IMG/VR virus record: IMGVR_UViG_3300021963_006848
Span: 1-64,000 of that record
Source: a virus
Reading direction: 5' to 3' (one strand)
DNA: 64,000 nt
Shown here: positions 24,121 to 31,440 of the stretch, in pieces
Layout: each line of letters starts with the position of its first letter
Position numbering within the stretch: position 1 is the first letter of the stretch
The notes under the pieces: model-generated
What the model saw: only the letters and a program-made list of their open reading frames with translations
Databases searched by the model: none
What the model was told of the DNA's origin: nothing
Made by a program: the position numbers and the translations under genes

Positions 24121-24404
24121 ATTAATGTTTTATCTTGTTTAATTACTGAGCTTTCACTGAGGTATTTATCTTCAACTGGTAGCCATTTATGAAGAGGACA
24201 GCCATCATAGAGACGGCTGAATACCTTTCCTTCAAGTAAGCAAGAACATTCACCACAGTACTCTGACCATTTACGGTTATTAAATAGAGTCTCTCTCTTA
24301 GAACATTGTTCACATATTTCATAACGTTCTTGAGCTAGTTTCTTTTGACTCTCTTTTGGATTTATTTTAGTAATCCAGGCAGAGATAATCTCTTTCATAT
24401 CCAT
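24117..24404 (-). CDS. Zinc-binding protein, paralogue of 12355-12588
   Basis: A 95-residue protein with CEQC, CGEC and a final C, in the same order as the protein at 12355-12588 (INP...QKKLA..RYEIC..C...C..CLLEGKVF). This copy has an extra C-terminal tail of about 20 residues that ends DKTLI, like the nearby enzymes. The function is unknown; an operon-specific zinc protein with the shared tail suggests it works with these enzymes. Confidence 0.62.
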   Translation of the reverse strand: MDMKEIISAWITKINPKESQKKLAQERYEICEQCSKRETLFNNRKWSEYCGECSCLLEGKVFSRLYDGCPLHKWLPVEDKYLSESSVIKQDKTLI

Positions 24405-24405
24405 A

Positions 24406-24741
24406 CTACATACTTAAGTTTCTTATTATAATAGTCAAAGATATACAAATCCATATAGTGTTGAATAGGATTAAGGTAGGTAAACTCTTTCTCATACTAG
24501 CCCATATCAAAGCTGATGATGTAGTTAATGTTAAGAAATGTAACTGCCATACTTCTATTCCAAATATCAAACCTGGTATAATAATAGCTGCTTTAGACAT
24601 CCAAGCTGCTGCTTCTATTATATTATAATCAGTCCAGTAGTCCTTAGATAAATACATTTTGTACCTATCAAGAATCTTATTAAAACCTATAGTTGAATAT
24701 AAAACTGTAAGGAATATAAAAAATGTCAGTACATATATCAT
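24406..24741 (-). CDS. Membrane protein with about four helices
   Basis: A 111-residue hydrophobic protein with segments at about 1-22, 45-62, 67-84 and 87-108. No family is recognised. It lies between the DUF2061 gene and the TLI-tailed zinc protein and might anchor or supply substrate to the operon. Confidence 0.55.
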   Translation of the reverse strand: MIYVLTFFIFLTVLYSTIGFNKILDRYKMYLSKDYWTDYNIIEAAAWMSKAAIIIPGLIFGIEVWQLHFLTLTTSSALIWASMRKSLPTLILFNTIWICISLTIIIRNLSM

Positions 24742-24743
24742 AT

Positions 24744-24956
24744 CTAACTCTTCTTTAGTCCGTATTTAATCCACTTATACCAGACTCTTTCATGTATATA
24801 GTATTGGATAGGTTTCCAAAGTAATTCAGCTATTCCAAATGCTGCTCCAAACTTAACTGAACCTGTAACAGCCCACATTGTAGCAAATCCAATTGCTGTA
24901 CTAACTACTCTGTATGAGATAGTTTTAGCTATATGTCGTTTCTTTTCTACTATCAT
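24744..24956 (-). CDS. DUF2061 membrane protein
   Basis: A 70-residue protein, SYRVVSTAIGFATMWAVTGSV near the N-terminus and RVWYKWIKYG at the C-terminus, which matches the DUF2061 family. From memory this family is often encoded beside sulfate-activation genes (cysC, cysN). Here it overlaps the HxGH nucleotidyltransferase gene by 4 nt and sits next to APS kinase, which fits. Role in sulfate uptake or activation is inferred. Confidence 0.65.
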   Translation of the reverse strand: MIVEKKRHIAKTISYRVVSTAIGFATMWAVTGSVKFGAAFGIAELLWKPIQYYIHERVWYKWIKYGLKKS

Positions 24957-25354
24957 AACTTACCCTCCTCTTTCATCTTATTTCGTATGCCTGTAGCTGA
25001 GATGTCTCTAATCTCTTCTGGTGGCATATGCTCAATAACATCGTAACCAACTCCTCTTCCTATATTGATTGATTCAATATCTGGAATGATAATAATTTTT
25101 AACTTACCTTCTTCAATCAAATCTAATAATTCATTAGTTAGGTTACTCAATACCTCTTGAGGTGTCCATGGATTCTTTTCGTCAGGTTCTACATCTCTGA
25201 TAGCTAGTAGAACTCTTTTACCTTCTTTTAATCTTTGGTCTATCAACCAGCGATGCCCTGCATGCCAAGGTTGCCATCTGCCAATAAACATAGAGTACTT
25301 AACATCGTTAGATGAAGACTGAAATGCGGCAGTTGCTAAATATTTACTACTCAT
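24953..25354 (-). CDS. HxGH nucleotidyltransferase
   Basis: A 133-residue protein with FIGRWQPWHAGHRWLIDQRL (about 23-42), the HxGH motif of cytidylyl/adenylyltransferases, followed by ISATGIRNKM near the end, the second nucleotide-binding motif. Related short proteins are found beside or fused to APS kinases in some phages and bacteria. It could form APS or another adenylyl intermediate; a canonical ATP sulfurylase is not seen here. Confidence 0.7.
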   Translation of the reverse strand: MSSKYLATAAFQSSSNDVKYSMFIGRWQPWHAGHRWLIDQRLKEGKRVLLAIRDVEPDEKNPWTPQEVLSNLTNELLDLIEEGKLKIIIIPDIESINIGRGVGYDVIEHMPPEEIRDISATGIRNKMKEEGKL

Positions 25355-25376
25355 ATCTTAATGTATGAATTTTAAT

Positions 25377-25814
25377 TTAAAGCTCCAACTTATCTACTAA
25401 CTCTCTATAAGTATGGAAAGGATCCTTATTTGTAGTATCGACATCTAAGTAATTTTCCAAAGGCGGTTCGTAATTTTCTACATGAAAATGATTACGTCCT
25501 CTATCTTCAGATGTATGTACATAAATTTCAATTAAATCTTTTCCTAACCTAGCTTTAAAAGCTTCTCGTTGATCTCTATAAGGAGAAACTAAAGATACAA
25601 ATACGCAGTATCCTTTCTCATTTAAAAAGTAAGCTATATTCTGAGCTAGTTCTATATTCTTTCTTCTTCCAGCTTCTGAATAATCTTTGTTTTCAAAAAT
25701 TTCTCTAATATCATCTCCATCAACTGTTATAGCAGAATGATGTACGTGAATTTTCAATGAGGTAGCTAAGGTAGTCTTACCTGCTCCAGGTTGTCCTGTA
25801 AACCAGTATATCAT
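25377..25814 (-). CDS. cysC: Adenylylsulfate (APS) kinase
   Basis: A 145-residue protein with the P-loop FTGQPGAGKTTLA (residues 5-17), VDGDDIREIF (about 36-45) and the conserved RRKNIELAQ stretch, all hallmarks of APS kinase. It makes PAPS, the sulfate donor for sulfotransferases. A PAPS source plus two sulfotransferase-like proteins in one operon makes a complete sulfation module. The C-terminal region is a little shorter than typical enzymes. Confidence 0.8.
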   Translation of the reverse strand: MIYWFTGQPGAGKTTLATSLKIHVHHSAITVDGDDIREIFENKDYSEAGRRKNIELAQNIAYFLNEKGYCVFVSLVSPYRDQREAFKARLGKDLIEIYVHTSEDRGRNHFHVENYEPPLENYLDVDTTNKDPFHTYRELVDKLEL

Positions 25815-26773
25815 AATTTACTTTTTATAACTTTAATATTTTCTTCTGTTCCTTTTGTCCATTTATCAATTACATTCTTTTTATATTCCGGATCAGAATG
25901 TATTCCTATCTTCTCAAACCATACGTGATGGTATTTAACTTCCGGGTACATCCTTCTTATATTATCAAAATGTGTCCATCTAGGTGTATTACCGACTGCA
26001 GAAGATCCAACCGAGTCCGCAAATTGGATATATATTTTATTGATTGCATGACCGACAATAGCATCTTTATCTCTCATTATGTACCCTAGTATATTCTGAT
26101 CTGTCATTAACCATAACTCGTCCGGTACATAGTCATACTTCCTAGTTACAATATCTAAATGAAGTTCTCTATACCTGTCTATAATACTTTTTACCTTTTC
26201 ATTATCATTTATAAATAGGAAACAAGTATTAGGGATTAGCATTGCATCTGCAAATTCTGGAATATCTAATCCGAATTGATCTTTAGCTTTACTAACCGGT
26301 ACGTGTAACCATGCTCTTAGTAACTCCCAGTGAGCATGTACTATATCTTTATCAAAAACCCACTCTGGTATTTCAGCTTGTAAGAAGAAATCTGTATCCA
26401 TAAATAAAAATGGAGGTTTCTCATTACATATAGATAATACCTTACCGCTTGTCCAAAATTGAGCTGCATCTATACGAGTATCTTTGTTAACTAAATTAAG
26501 AAAGTCTGTATCAATTTCATCAAAATACTGTAACATATTCTCTTTACGGTAGTACTCATACCCGGCTGTATCTGTATACATTTTTATTGAAGCGCCAGTA
26601 TATCTTTTAGCTGAGGTAAAGCTATAAATTTGCATAACCTTTTCATACTCCTCTAACTTATAGTCAGGAGCTTCTTCTGGTGCATCTTTGAGGTAGCTTT
26701 TTATACCTGTAAACTTTTTCTTATTGAAATAAGGTTTAGTCCAGTTAACATATATTATTTTAAAATTACTCAT
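25811..26773 (-). CDS. GT-A type glycosyltransferase
   Basis: A 320-residue protein with FLFMDTDFFLQAEIP near residue 122, a DxD metal-binding motif, and late histidines (KYHHVWFEKIGIH). It is similar in design to the adjacent gene and to the 5358-6533 protein. It probably transfers a sugar to a surface glycan or a virion protein. Overlaps the next gene by 8 nt. Confidence 0.6.
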   Translation of the reverse strand: MSNFKIIYVNWTKPYFNKKKFTGIKSYLKDAPEEAPDYKLEEYEKVMQIYSFTSAKRYTGASIKMYTDTAGYEYYRKENMLQYFDEIDTDFLNLVNKDTRIDAAQFWTSGKVLSICNEKPPFLFMDTDFFLQAEIPEWVFDKDIVHAHWELLRAWLHVPVSKAKDQFGLDIPEFADAMLIPNTCFLFINDNEKVKSIIDRYRELHLDIVTRKYDYVPDELWLMTDQNILGYIMRDKDAIVGHAINKIYIQFADSVGSSAVGNTPRWTHFDNIRRMYPEVKYHHVWFEKIGIHSDPEYKKNVIDKWTKGTEENIKVIKSKL

Positions 26774-27530
26774 GAATAAAGTAGATATCTTTGTTAGCTT
26801 TTGTATTAATATAATTATTGAGTATATATTGGGAAGCCCACATATCCCCGTCGCTCTTACCTATACACACCTTAGGTTCAACTTTGTCTATATATTCGTC
26901 TAGACTATGTATATACCTATTAAAATACAGTAGAGCACAAAGCTCTTCTATGTTTGTTGTTAATGTCTTCTCTTTGAATATCCTAAAGAGGTCGTGAGTA
27001 AAAGAAGGATCTCTACTGTATACAAATCCAGCATTAGGTATAGCTAATCCACCATTGTACTCCCATTTACCATATCTTAGTATCTGATACATCATTAGAT
27101 TGAAGTAATGAGTCTTTTCTAAACCTTCTTCTTCTATAAACGGAGTTATAGTTTGAAACTTTTGAATAGCTTTTTGCGGGAAATAGTATAGAGGCATCTG
27201 TATCGACTCTCCTTTTTCTAAAATACTCCAAAAGTTACCATCCAAAGGTTTTTGTTGAATACAGTCCCAATCTAAGTATAGGAAAGGTCCTGTTAAAGAG
27301 GAAAGGCGGAAAGCAGTCAGCTTGTTAACAAACCAGCCCTCCCAGCCTATAGTATTTTCACCCATGTACTTAGTATTATATCCTAGATCCTTGATAAACT
27401 CTAAGTTCTCAAAATCCCAACAATATACTAATTGATCTTTAGGATGTAGTCCGTACTCAATACTAGCTTCTGTACATCGTTTTACTTCCTCATGATGTCT
27501 ATTTCCCCATATACACCTAATTATCCTCAT
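26766..27530 (-). CDS. GT-A type glycosyltransferase
   Basis: A 254-residue protein with FLYLDWDCIQQKPLDGN near residue 94 (DxD) and a preceding GWFVNKLTAFRL donor-binding helix. The layout matches DUF6734-like and GT32/GT8-type proteins. Acceptor unknown. Co-transcribed with the preceding gene from the promoter at 27772-27804. Confidence 0.6.
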   Translation of the reverse strand: MRIIRCIWGNRHHEEVKRCTEASIEYGLHPKDQLVYCWDFENLEFIKDLGYNTKYMGENTIGWEGWFVNKLTAFRLSSLTGPFLYLDWDCIQQKPLDGNFWSILEKGESIQMPLYYFPQKAIQKFQTITPFIEEEGLEKTHYFNLMMYQILRYGKWEYNGGLAIPNAGFVYSRDPSFTHDLFRIFKEKTLTTNIEELCALLYFNRYIHSLDEYIDKVEPKVCIGKSDGDMWASQYILNNYINTKANKDIYFIHE

Positions 27531-27705
27531 CTGGAGCTTTTACTATTACTTCTAGATTAAAACTATCCATATCGACCTTAATACCAACTGGTTCAAGACC
27601 TTGATCTATTAGAGTTTGAAAGAAGGTTTTTAGATCATTCCTAATGAAGATGCCACCCTTTGCAGTATAATCTCCATCCTTCCAAAATATAATCTCATTT
27701 TCCAT
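27517..27705 (-). CDS. Hypothetical protein
   Basis: A 62-residue acidic protein with alternating strands and helix. It is the first gene after the promoter at 27772-27804 and overlaps the glycosyltransferase gene by 14 nt. No family is recognised. Confidence 0.5.
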   Translation of the reverse strand: MENEIIFWKDGDYTAKGGIFIRNDLKTFFQTLIDQGLEPVGIKVDMDSFNLEVIVKAPDEDN

Positions 27706-27771
27706 AATTCTAGTGTTAATGTTGGGTCTGTTAAAATAGCGAGAAAGCTTAGATGCTTCTCACCACATAGA

Positions 27772-27804
27772 CCTAATATATGTAAAATTTCGTGCATAAC
27801 CAAA
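27772..27804 (-). promoter_or_regulatory. Promoter directly behind a terminator
   Basis: Minus strand: TTTG, 20 nt, then TATATTAG. The TTTG is part of the U-rich tail of the terminator at 27805-27840. It should start the 27.7-to-16.8 kb operon. Confidence 0.6.
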
Positions 27805-27840
27805 AATTAAAAAAAGAGCCGGAGGTGAGTCCGGCTCCCT
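27805..27840 (-). terminator. Intrinsic terminator after the DUF932-like gene
   Basis: Minus strand: GAGCCGGA, a 6-nt loop, TCCGGCTC, then TTTTTTT. This is an 8-bp stem with a U-tract, 13 nt after the stop at 27853. A textbook intrinsic terminator. Confidence 0.9.
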
Positions 27841-27852
27841 TATATTTACTAA

Positions 27853-28689
27853 CTAGTTAAGCATTGCAGTTGCTAACTTAAACAACTCTTTATTAACTGT
27901 CAAATCCTTTTCGAAAGATTTAATCTTACGAACCTTGCGAACCTTAGCTCCACGAAGAGCAGCACTAAAACCTCCTTGAGTAACTTTCTCTTGGATTACG
28001 TTAAACACTTTCCAAAGATCATCTCCTTCATCAGCTTTACGCTTTGGAGTTAACATATCACGAAGAGTTTCATCATCGTATCCAACTACAGTTCCTTCTG
28101 GAAGCTTACCTGAACGGATAGTCATAGCTTTAAGAGCTAGATCCATCTTCTCTTCGTCAGTTAAGATGCGTTGTTTCATCTTGTTAAGAACTTCTACCTT
28201 ATTAGGTAAGTCGTTAACTGCTTTAGATACTACACCGCGTAGTTCTTCGAAAGTATACCCTGAGTGACGGATACGGAAGTCAGCAAATTGCTCATCTGCA
28301 ACAACCAAGCCATTAGAACATACTAGTCGGAAGATACCAACAGCAAACTGAAAGGAGTTAAAACCATCGTGAGAGTTAGTCAAGATGATTCGAGGAAATG
28401 CATCATCTCCGTCTGCACCTTTGATTTGAATATCAGGGTTTTGGAAAGAGATCATATGCTTAGAGAAGATCGTATTAGATTTATTCTTACGAGCTTTTCT
28501 TTGAGCAGCTGTAACTGGGAACCAGTTCAACTTAGCTAAATCGTCAACAATAGTCTCAGTATTAACGTGTAAATACTTTCCACTAACTTTTGGGTTAGTA
28601 GGAGCTGAAGCGAATGCTAATGGACATACTTTGTTGATGTCTTCTTTTGTCATGAATGTGTCGAGTGACTTGCTGAATTTTTGTAACAT
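27853..28689 (-). CDS. DUF932-type phage protein
   Basis: A 278-residue protein with FPRIILTNSHDGFNSFQF near residue 103 and FRLVCSNGLVV near 123, matching the DUF932 family that is common in phages and mobile elements and whose biochemical role is unknown. The C-terminal third is basic. It has its own promoter (28721-28758) and a strong terminator, so it is a single-gene unit. Confidence 0.75.
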   Translation of the reverse strand: MLQKFSKSLDTFMTKEDINKVCPLAFASAPTNPKVSGKYLHVNTETIVDDLAKLNWFPVTAAQRKARKNKSNTIFSKHMISFQNPDIQIKGADGDDAFPRIILTNSHDGFNSFQFAVGIFRLVCSNGLVVADEQFADFRIRHSGYTFEELRGVVSKAVNDLPNKVEVLNKMKQRILTDEEKMDLALKAMTIRSGKLPEGTVVGYDDETLRDMLTPKRKADEGDDLWKVFNVIQEKVTQGGFSAALRGAKVRKVRKIKSFEKDLTVNKELFKLATAMLN

Positions 28690-28720
28690 AACCTATTTTT
28701 TTAAGTGATTGATTAATTAT

Positions 28721-28758
28721 TATACCTTAAGATACGGACTTTGATGCAGAAAAGCAAC
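28721..28758 (-). promoter_or_regulatory. Promoter of the conserved phage class
   Basis: Minus strand: GTTG, 20 nt with CTGC, then TATCTTAAGGTATA, ending 31 nt before the start at 28689. GTTG overlaps the upstream stop codon. Confidence 0.72.
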
Positions 28759-29099
28759 TAACTCACCTTATTTTTTTTCTGCTTTTTTCCGGAAGGAGGA
28801 TTGAACATTTCCGTCCATTTAGTACCTCCTACAATCATATTGAGTCCTTTACTCTCAACAACTGTGTTAGTACCTTGATGATAAACCGGTCCAAAATAAT
28901 CGTATGTAATCATCGGGATATCTCTATTTGCTCTAGACACATATTCCGGCTCGGTAATACGTCTCTTTCCGTCGAATGATCTGAATTCTGAAGCTGTAGT
29001 TCTATACCAGTTATCTAAATCTGGGTAGTAGACTTCTAATACTCCTGCTGTATTGAATGGGTATTCAATCTTAACTGTATGACCTCTTTTCTCTGACAT
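28758..29099 (-). CDS. Hypothetical protein
   Basis: A 113-residue protein with a beta-rich body and a lysine-rich tail (GKKQKKNKVS). No domain is recognised. Confidence 0.55.
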   Translation of the reverse strand: MSEKRGHTVKIEYPFNTAGVLEVYYPDLDNWYRTTASEFRSFDGKRRITEPEYVSRANRDIPMITYDYFGPVYHQGTNTVVESKGLNMIVGGTKWTEMFNPPSGKKQKKNKVS

Positions 29100-29103
29100 A
29101 ACC

Positions 29104-29334
29104 TTATTTTAATTTGTAAGAATATAAAGTACCACAATCGTCATCGTCGATATCGTCTTCAACAACCTTGAATCCAAATCCTAACATTTCCTGAAGCTTA
29201 CCTACGTTAACTCGTCTCCAGTATCCAAAGCGAAGGTAAACGCTATTACTTCCGCCCATTACTTGACCGATTTCAAACTCACCAAACTCTGCAGCGATCT
29301 CTGCTACTTTTTTACTACTTAATTTATTCATCAT
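29104..29334 (-). CDS. Hypothetical small protein
   Basis: A 76-residue protein: an N-terminal helix of helix-turn-helix-like length, then an acidic DDIDDDD stretch. A DNA-binding role is possible but unproven. The start has the AAAGGTTATG context. Confidence 0.5.
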   Translation of the reverse strand: MMNKLSSKKVAEIAAEFGEFEIGQVMGGSNSVYLRFGYWRRVNVGKLQEMLGFGFKVVEDDIDDDDCGTLYSYKLK

Positions 29335-29369
29335 AACCTTTATTTTTTAAATTTTAAATACTTTTGAAA

Positions 29370-29531
29370 TTACGCCTCTAAGGCGTCAATCTTGGCTTCT
29401 AACTTAGCCATTAGAGCTTTAGTGCTCTCTACCATAGAAGACCAACCTTTGGCCTTATACTTCTCCAATCTAATGGAGGCTTCTTCTAACTGAGTTAGAA
29501 GCAATTCGAATTTTAAATCATTCTTATTCAT
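29370..29531 (-). CDS. Small helical protein
   Basis: A 53-residue protein starting MNKNDLKFEL, mainly one long amphipathic helix. A start 22 residues upstream exists, but that DNA holds a promoter-like site, so the internal ATG is chosen. Function unknown. Confidence 0.5.
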   Translation of the reverse strand: MNKNDLKFELLLTQLEEASIRLEKYKAKGWSSMVESTKALMAKLEAKIDALEA

Positions 29532-29565
29532 AACACTTACTAAATTTATATCTCTCATTACTCCA

Positions 29566-29597
29566 TAAAGATACGAACTAGTACGCAGAAAAGCCAC
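29566..29597 (-). promoter_or_regulatory. Promoter of the conserved phage class, GTGG form
   Basis: Minus strand: GTGG, 20 nt with CTGCGT, then TATCTTTATGG. The -33 part differs by one base from other copies. Confidence 0.6.
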
Positions 29598-29627
29598 TAC
29601 TTTCTAAATTATTTTTCCGGAAAGAAC

Positions 29628-29665
29628 AAAAAAAGACCCCCTAAAAGGAGGCCTCTTTGATTAAT
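29628..29665 (-). terminator. Intrinsic terminator
   Basis: Minus strand: GAGGCCTCCT pairs with AGGGGGTCT around a short T loop and is followed by TTTTTTT. It lies 10 nt after the stop of 29675-29908. Confidence 0.8.
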
Positions 29666-29674
29666 CCGGAATGC

Positions 29675-29908
29675 TTATTTAGCAGCAGTTAACTGAGTTG
29701 TTAACTTACTGATCTTTGTAGCATTGCTCTCTCTGCGATACAACAAACGATAAGCTGCATTAACGATACGGTCGTTGAAACGAACTCCGTTTAATACATT
29801 TGTGATGTGAGAAGTGCTGTAGTTGTTTTCTAATACTTCACTAATACGTGGAACATCACCGTTGCGGCGCTTGCTTGCGATCTTTGAGATCTTTTGTGTG
29901 TAATTCAT
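29675..29908 (-). CDS. Putative helix-turn-helix regulator
   Basis: A 77-residue basic protein with ISEVLENNYSTSHITNVLNGVRF (about 22-44), consistent with a helix-turn-helix of Xre type, where the second helix reads the DNA. Possibly a repressor acting on the promoter class described in this window. Ends with its own terminator. Confidence 0.55.
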   Translation of the reverse strand: MNYTQKISKIASKRRNGDVPRISEVLENNYSTSHITNVLNGVRFNDRIVNAAYRLLYRRESNATKISKLTTQLTAAK

Positions 29909-29950
29909 CTTATAACTGTTTAATTGTTTATATAATTTAATATATGATTA

Positions 29951-30280
29951 TTATTTTTTAGATGCAACTTTTTTCTTGATAACTTTTCCTGCTTTAATTC
30001 CCTCCTGTAGTTGCCAAACATCTATACATTCATCTGCTCTCTCTTCTTTATGGAAAAATGAAAGGACTGTGTCTAGGACGTTATTCCATTCTGCTTGAGG
30101 AACGCTAACTTCATAACAATAATCAGCATCACCGACTGTAATTTTAAATACATCAGCAGAAGTTCTACCCTCTTTGTGAGCTTCTGAAACAGCTTTATAC
30201 ATCTGCTCTACTAACTGAGCGTTATTGGGGTTAAAGATTTCATCTAACTCACTATAATCCTTTACATTTATTTCTAGCAT
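29951..30280 (-). CDS. Hypothetical protein
   Basis: A 109-residue acidic protein with a C-terminal KKKVASKK tail. No family is recognised. Confidence 0.5.
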   Translation of the reverse strand: MLEINVKDYSELDEIFNPNNAQLVEQMYKAVSEAHKEGRTSADVFKITVGDADYCYEVSVPQAEWNNVLDTVLSFFHKEERADECIDVWQLQEGIKAGKVIKKKVASKK

Positions 30281-30281
30281 C

Positions 30282-30653
30282 TTATCGGATAGATTTTTCT
30301 ATATTAGTTAATAGGCTTACCTCGTTAACGAAAACCTTTCTATCAAATTCTTCCATTTGAGCATGTATAGCATCTCTTACAATAGAAAGAACTTCACTTC
30401 CAAATTCACTACTATATACATGGTTGTAGTTGAACTTAGTATTAGTAATTGTAACTTCAAAATCTGTAACTTTCATATAATAATGAAGCTTTTCGTTAGA
30501 TAGGTAGTAAACATTACTCATTGGGTTACAGACTAAATCTACATCTGTACTGTTAGCCATTTTCTGTACTACCTCTAGAAGCTTAGCTTCCTTATCATTA
30601 TAGATACGTTTTCTCTTAAAGAACTTTTCGATTTTTTGGAAAATGTCGATCAT
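30282..30653 (-). CDS. Hypothetical protein
   Basis: A 123-residue protein, N-terminally basic, mixed alpha/beta. It starts 15 nt after the glucosaminidase stop and ends directly next to the next gene. Function unknown. Confidence 0.5.
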   Translation of the reverse strand: MIDIFQKIEKFFKRKRIYNDKEAKLLEVVQKMANSTDVDLVCNPMSNVYYLSNEKLHYYMKVTDFEVTITNTKFNYNHVYSSEFGSEVLSIVRDAIHAQMEEFDRKVFVNEVSLLTNIEKSIR

Positions 30654-30668
30654 AACCTTTTGTTTTTT

Positions 30669-31223
30669 TTAGTTGAATTTAGATTTAAGTTGTTCATTTT
30701 TAATTAAGTTCTGTACTTTTTCTACGTAAGCAATATCTTCCGCATAGAATTTAGATAAGAACTGGTAATACTCTCTTTCTGTTCTGATATCCTTTAAGTA
30801 ACTAGAATAATAAAGAGCATAATCCATTAGAGATTCAGTCCAATTATCATAGGAAGCATATCCATGTTCTTCTCCTGTAGCTAAAGTTAATCTAGAAGCC
30901 GGTAACTTCATACCAAACATATTATTATTCTGCTTGAATAAGTATGAGCGGAAATTATTGGATTCTAATTTAGCTTGTGCTAAAACAATATGAGGGAATC
31001 TAAAGTTTAGGCCTGCAATCTCTTCTACTAACCTGTCTTCTGAAAATTTATTTATTTCTTGTAAGACGATTAACTTTTGCTCTTCTGGAATCTTAGCTTC
31101 TTGTTTAACAGTATAGCCGAAGACACCAGTTATAATAGCAGTAGCGATTATAGGACGGGCTAATAATTTGAGTTTACTTGTTTTCTCAAAATTTAAAGAA
31201 TTTTTGTTGAACTTGTATATCAT
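30669..31223 (-). CDS. Glucosaminidase-like cell wall hydrolase (GH73)
   Basis: A 184-residue protein with an N-terminal membrane helix (about 20-40) and a C-terminal domain, FPHIVLAQAKLESNNF...NNNMFGMK...YASYDNWTESLMDYA, which matches the GH73/lysozyme-like fold of N-acetylglucosaminidases. It cuts the sugar backbone of peptidoglycan and would be tethered to the membrane, facing the wall. It has its own promoter and is separate from the endolysin at 48702-49316. Confidence 0.72.
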   Translation of the reverse strand: MIYKFNKNSLNFEKTSKLKLLARPIIATAIITGVFGYTVKQEAKIPEEQKLIVLQEINKFSEDRLVEEIAGLNFRFPHIVLAQAKLESNNFRSYLFKQNNNMFGMKLPASRLTLATGEEHGYASYDNWTESLMDYALYYSSYLKDIRTEREYYQFLSKFYAEDIAYVEKVQNLIKNEQLKSKFN

Positions 31224-31240
31224 AATTATTTTATTTAGTT

Positions 31241-31274
31241 AATAAATGTACGAACTTTTCTACTAAATTCCAAC
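31241..31274 (-). promoter_or_regulatory. Promoter of the conserved phage class
   Basis: Minus strand: GTTG, 20 nt ending TTCG, then TACATTTATT, ending 18 nt before the start at 31223. GTTG overlaps the TAG of 31274-31429. Confidence 0.65.
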
Positions 31275-31429
31275 TAGAATAGTTTAAAAAAGTCCGTCTT
31301 GATATTTTTCTCTCGTAACTTTTCGTTACGTTCATGTAACTTAATTAAATCATCTGCTACCTTTCTTTCTAAAGGTTTAGGTCTTTTACCTTTTAATTTA
31401 GGTTTTCCTTTTTTTGATTGTTCTTCCAT
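31274..31429 (-). CDS. Small lysine-rich protein (51 residues)
   Basis: A 51-residue frame, more than one third Lys/Arg (KKGKPKLKGKRPKPLERK near the N-terminus). Charge suggests nucleic-acid or ribosome binding. It fits exactly between its neighbours. No family is recognised. Confidence 0.5.
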   Translation of the reverse strand: MEEQSKKGKPKLKGKRPKPLERKVADDLIKLHERNEKLREKNIKTDFFKLF

Positions 31430-31440
31430 GTACATAAATA

